In this document: positions 63,626-64,000 of the stretch, piece by piece
Position numbering within the stretch: the first letter of the stretch is position 1
Layout: the number at the start of each line of letters is the position of its first letter
NCBI GenBank assembly: GCA_009602725.1
Contig: WELB01000047.1
Coordinates: 589,614-653,613, forward strand
Direction of reading: 5' to 3'
Length of the DNA: 64,000 bases
From: Spirogloea muscicola
Taxonomy: Eukaryota > Streptophyta > Zygnematophyceae > Spirogloeales > Spirogloeaceae
Translations under genes and position numbers: made by a program
Notes under the pieces: model-generated
The model's database searches: none
Told to the model about the DNA's origin: nothing
Seen by the model: only the letters and a program-made list of their open reading frames with translations

Positions 63626-64000
63626 GGGCTCCATCGCGGTCATAGTGCAGAATAGCCTGCAAAGCGGCCGTGCCTCGTGAAGCTCCAAGGACAGCCATCG
63701 AGCACACGACCTCGGCACATTGGCTGCTCGATTGCATTGCTGTTGTTACCCCAACACCCTCCTTCCTCCCTCTCGATGTCAGCTTGTCATGTACATTTAC
63801 TCTAGTCACCGCTGGGCGGCGCCCGCATCCTAGCTGTATGCTGCACTGTGCTTGGACCCCAATCGCGGTCCTCCCTCCCTTTTCCCCGCGCCCAAGCCGT
63901 GGGCATACAGCCAGGCAGCTTGCGCTCGCAGCCAAGCCCGCCAGCTTGAGGCAACTGTGGAAGAAGATGCTTGTCCTTGGTGATTTGCTCGGCCAGCAGG
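63626..64000 (+). other. Downstream of the RING gene: 3' region or further intron/exon
   Basis: Mostly without a frame, but from about 63930 'ctcgcag' precedes an open stretch to the window edge ('KPASLRQLWKKMLVLGDLL'). This could be the next exon of the RING gene if the donor near 63546 is used. Confidence 0.3.

Overview
The window is nuclear DNA of a green-lineage eukaryote, most likely a green alga. The evidence is intron-rich genes with GT..AG junctions and GC-rich exons; TTTAGGG-type (telobox) motifs, several of them beside gene starts; a plant-type methionyl-tRNA formyltransferase and eIF5; and LOB-domain genes, a family otherwise known from streptophytes. Exon borders were read by eye from homology and splice signals, so gene ends are firmer than inner junctions.

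Left part (1-22.9 kb), mostly ordinary genes: the last exon of an unknown gene (to 207); a proteasome assembly chaperone 1 (PAC1/PSMG1) gene (437-3101, +); a UapA-like purine (xanthine/uric acid) permease (3809-8760, -) with a Cys-rich loop; a Tat-SF1/Cus2-like splicing factor (11525-14910, -) with a mitochondrial cox3 fragment in an intron; a CCHC zinc-knuckle exon (about 17.0 kb, -); the 5' part of eIF5 (17534-18630, +), cut off at an assembly join; and methionyl-tRNA formyltransferase (19645-22892, -).

Middle (22.9-51.3 kb), rearranged and repeat-rich: an AT-hook plus LOB-domain gene that looks intact (25745-26871, +); at least three truncated LOB copies and a diverged LOB paralogue; an apparently intact COP9 signalosome subunit 7 gene (48707-51273, -); and a 5'-truncated, inverted CSN7 copy (33.2-35.0 kb, +). 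Several blocks of the left side (25.7-35.6 kb) recur inverted on the right (37.6-50.4 kb), as if an old inverted duplication had been broken up. A 564-base gap preceded by a long TG microsatellite lies between them.

Right part (51.4-60.6 kb): a graveyard of 5'-truncated copies of a non-LTR (LINE-like) element. Coding pieces show a zinc knuckle followed by a restriction-like endonuclease domain and a conserved C-terminus. Several tail subfamilies share a GGGCTGGC..GCCAGCCC stem-loop near the 3' end; I count by eye about fifty tails, in both orientations, from 9.4 to 60.6 kb. The window closes with a Tudor/agenet-like plus RING-finger gene (61063 onward, +) that may run past the right edge.

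The host genes do not form a pathway; they are housekeeping or regulatory genes separated by repeats. The most notable items are the AT-hook/LOB gene with its dispersed copies, the stem-loop-tailed element family, and the inverted CSN7/LOB duplication.
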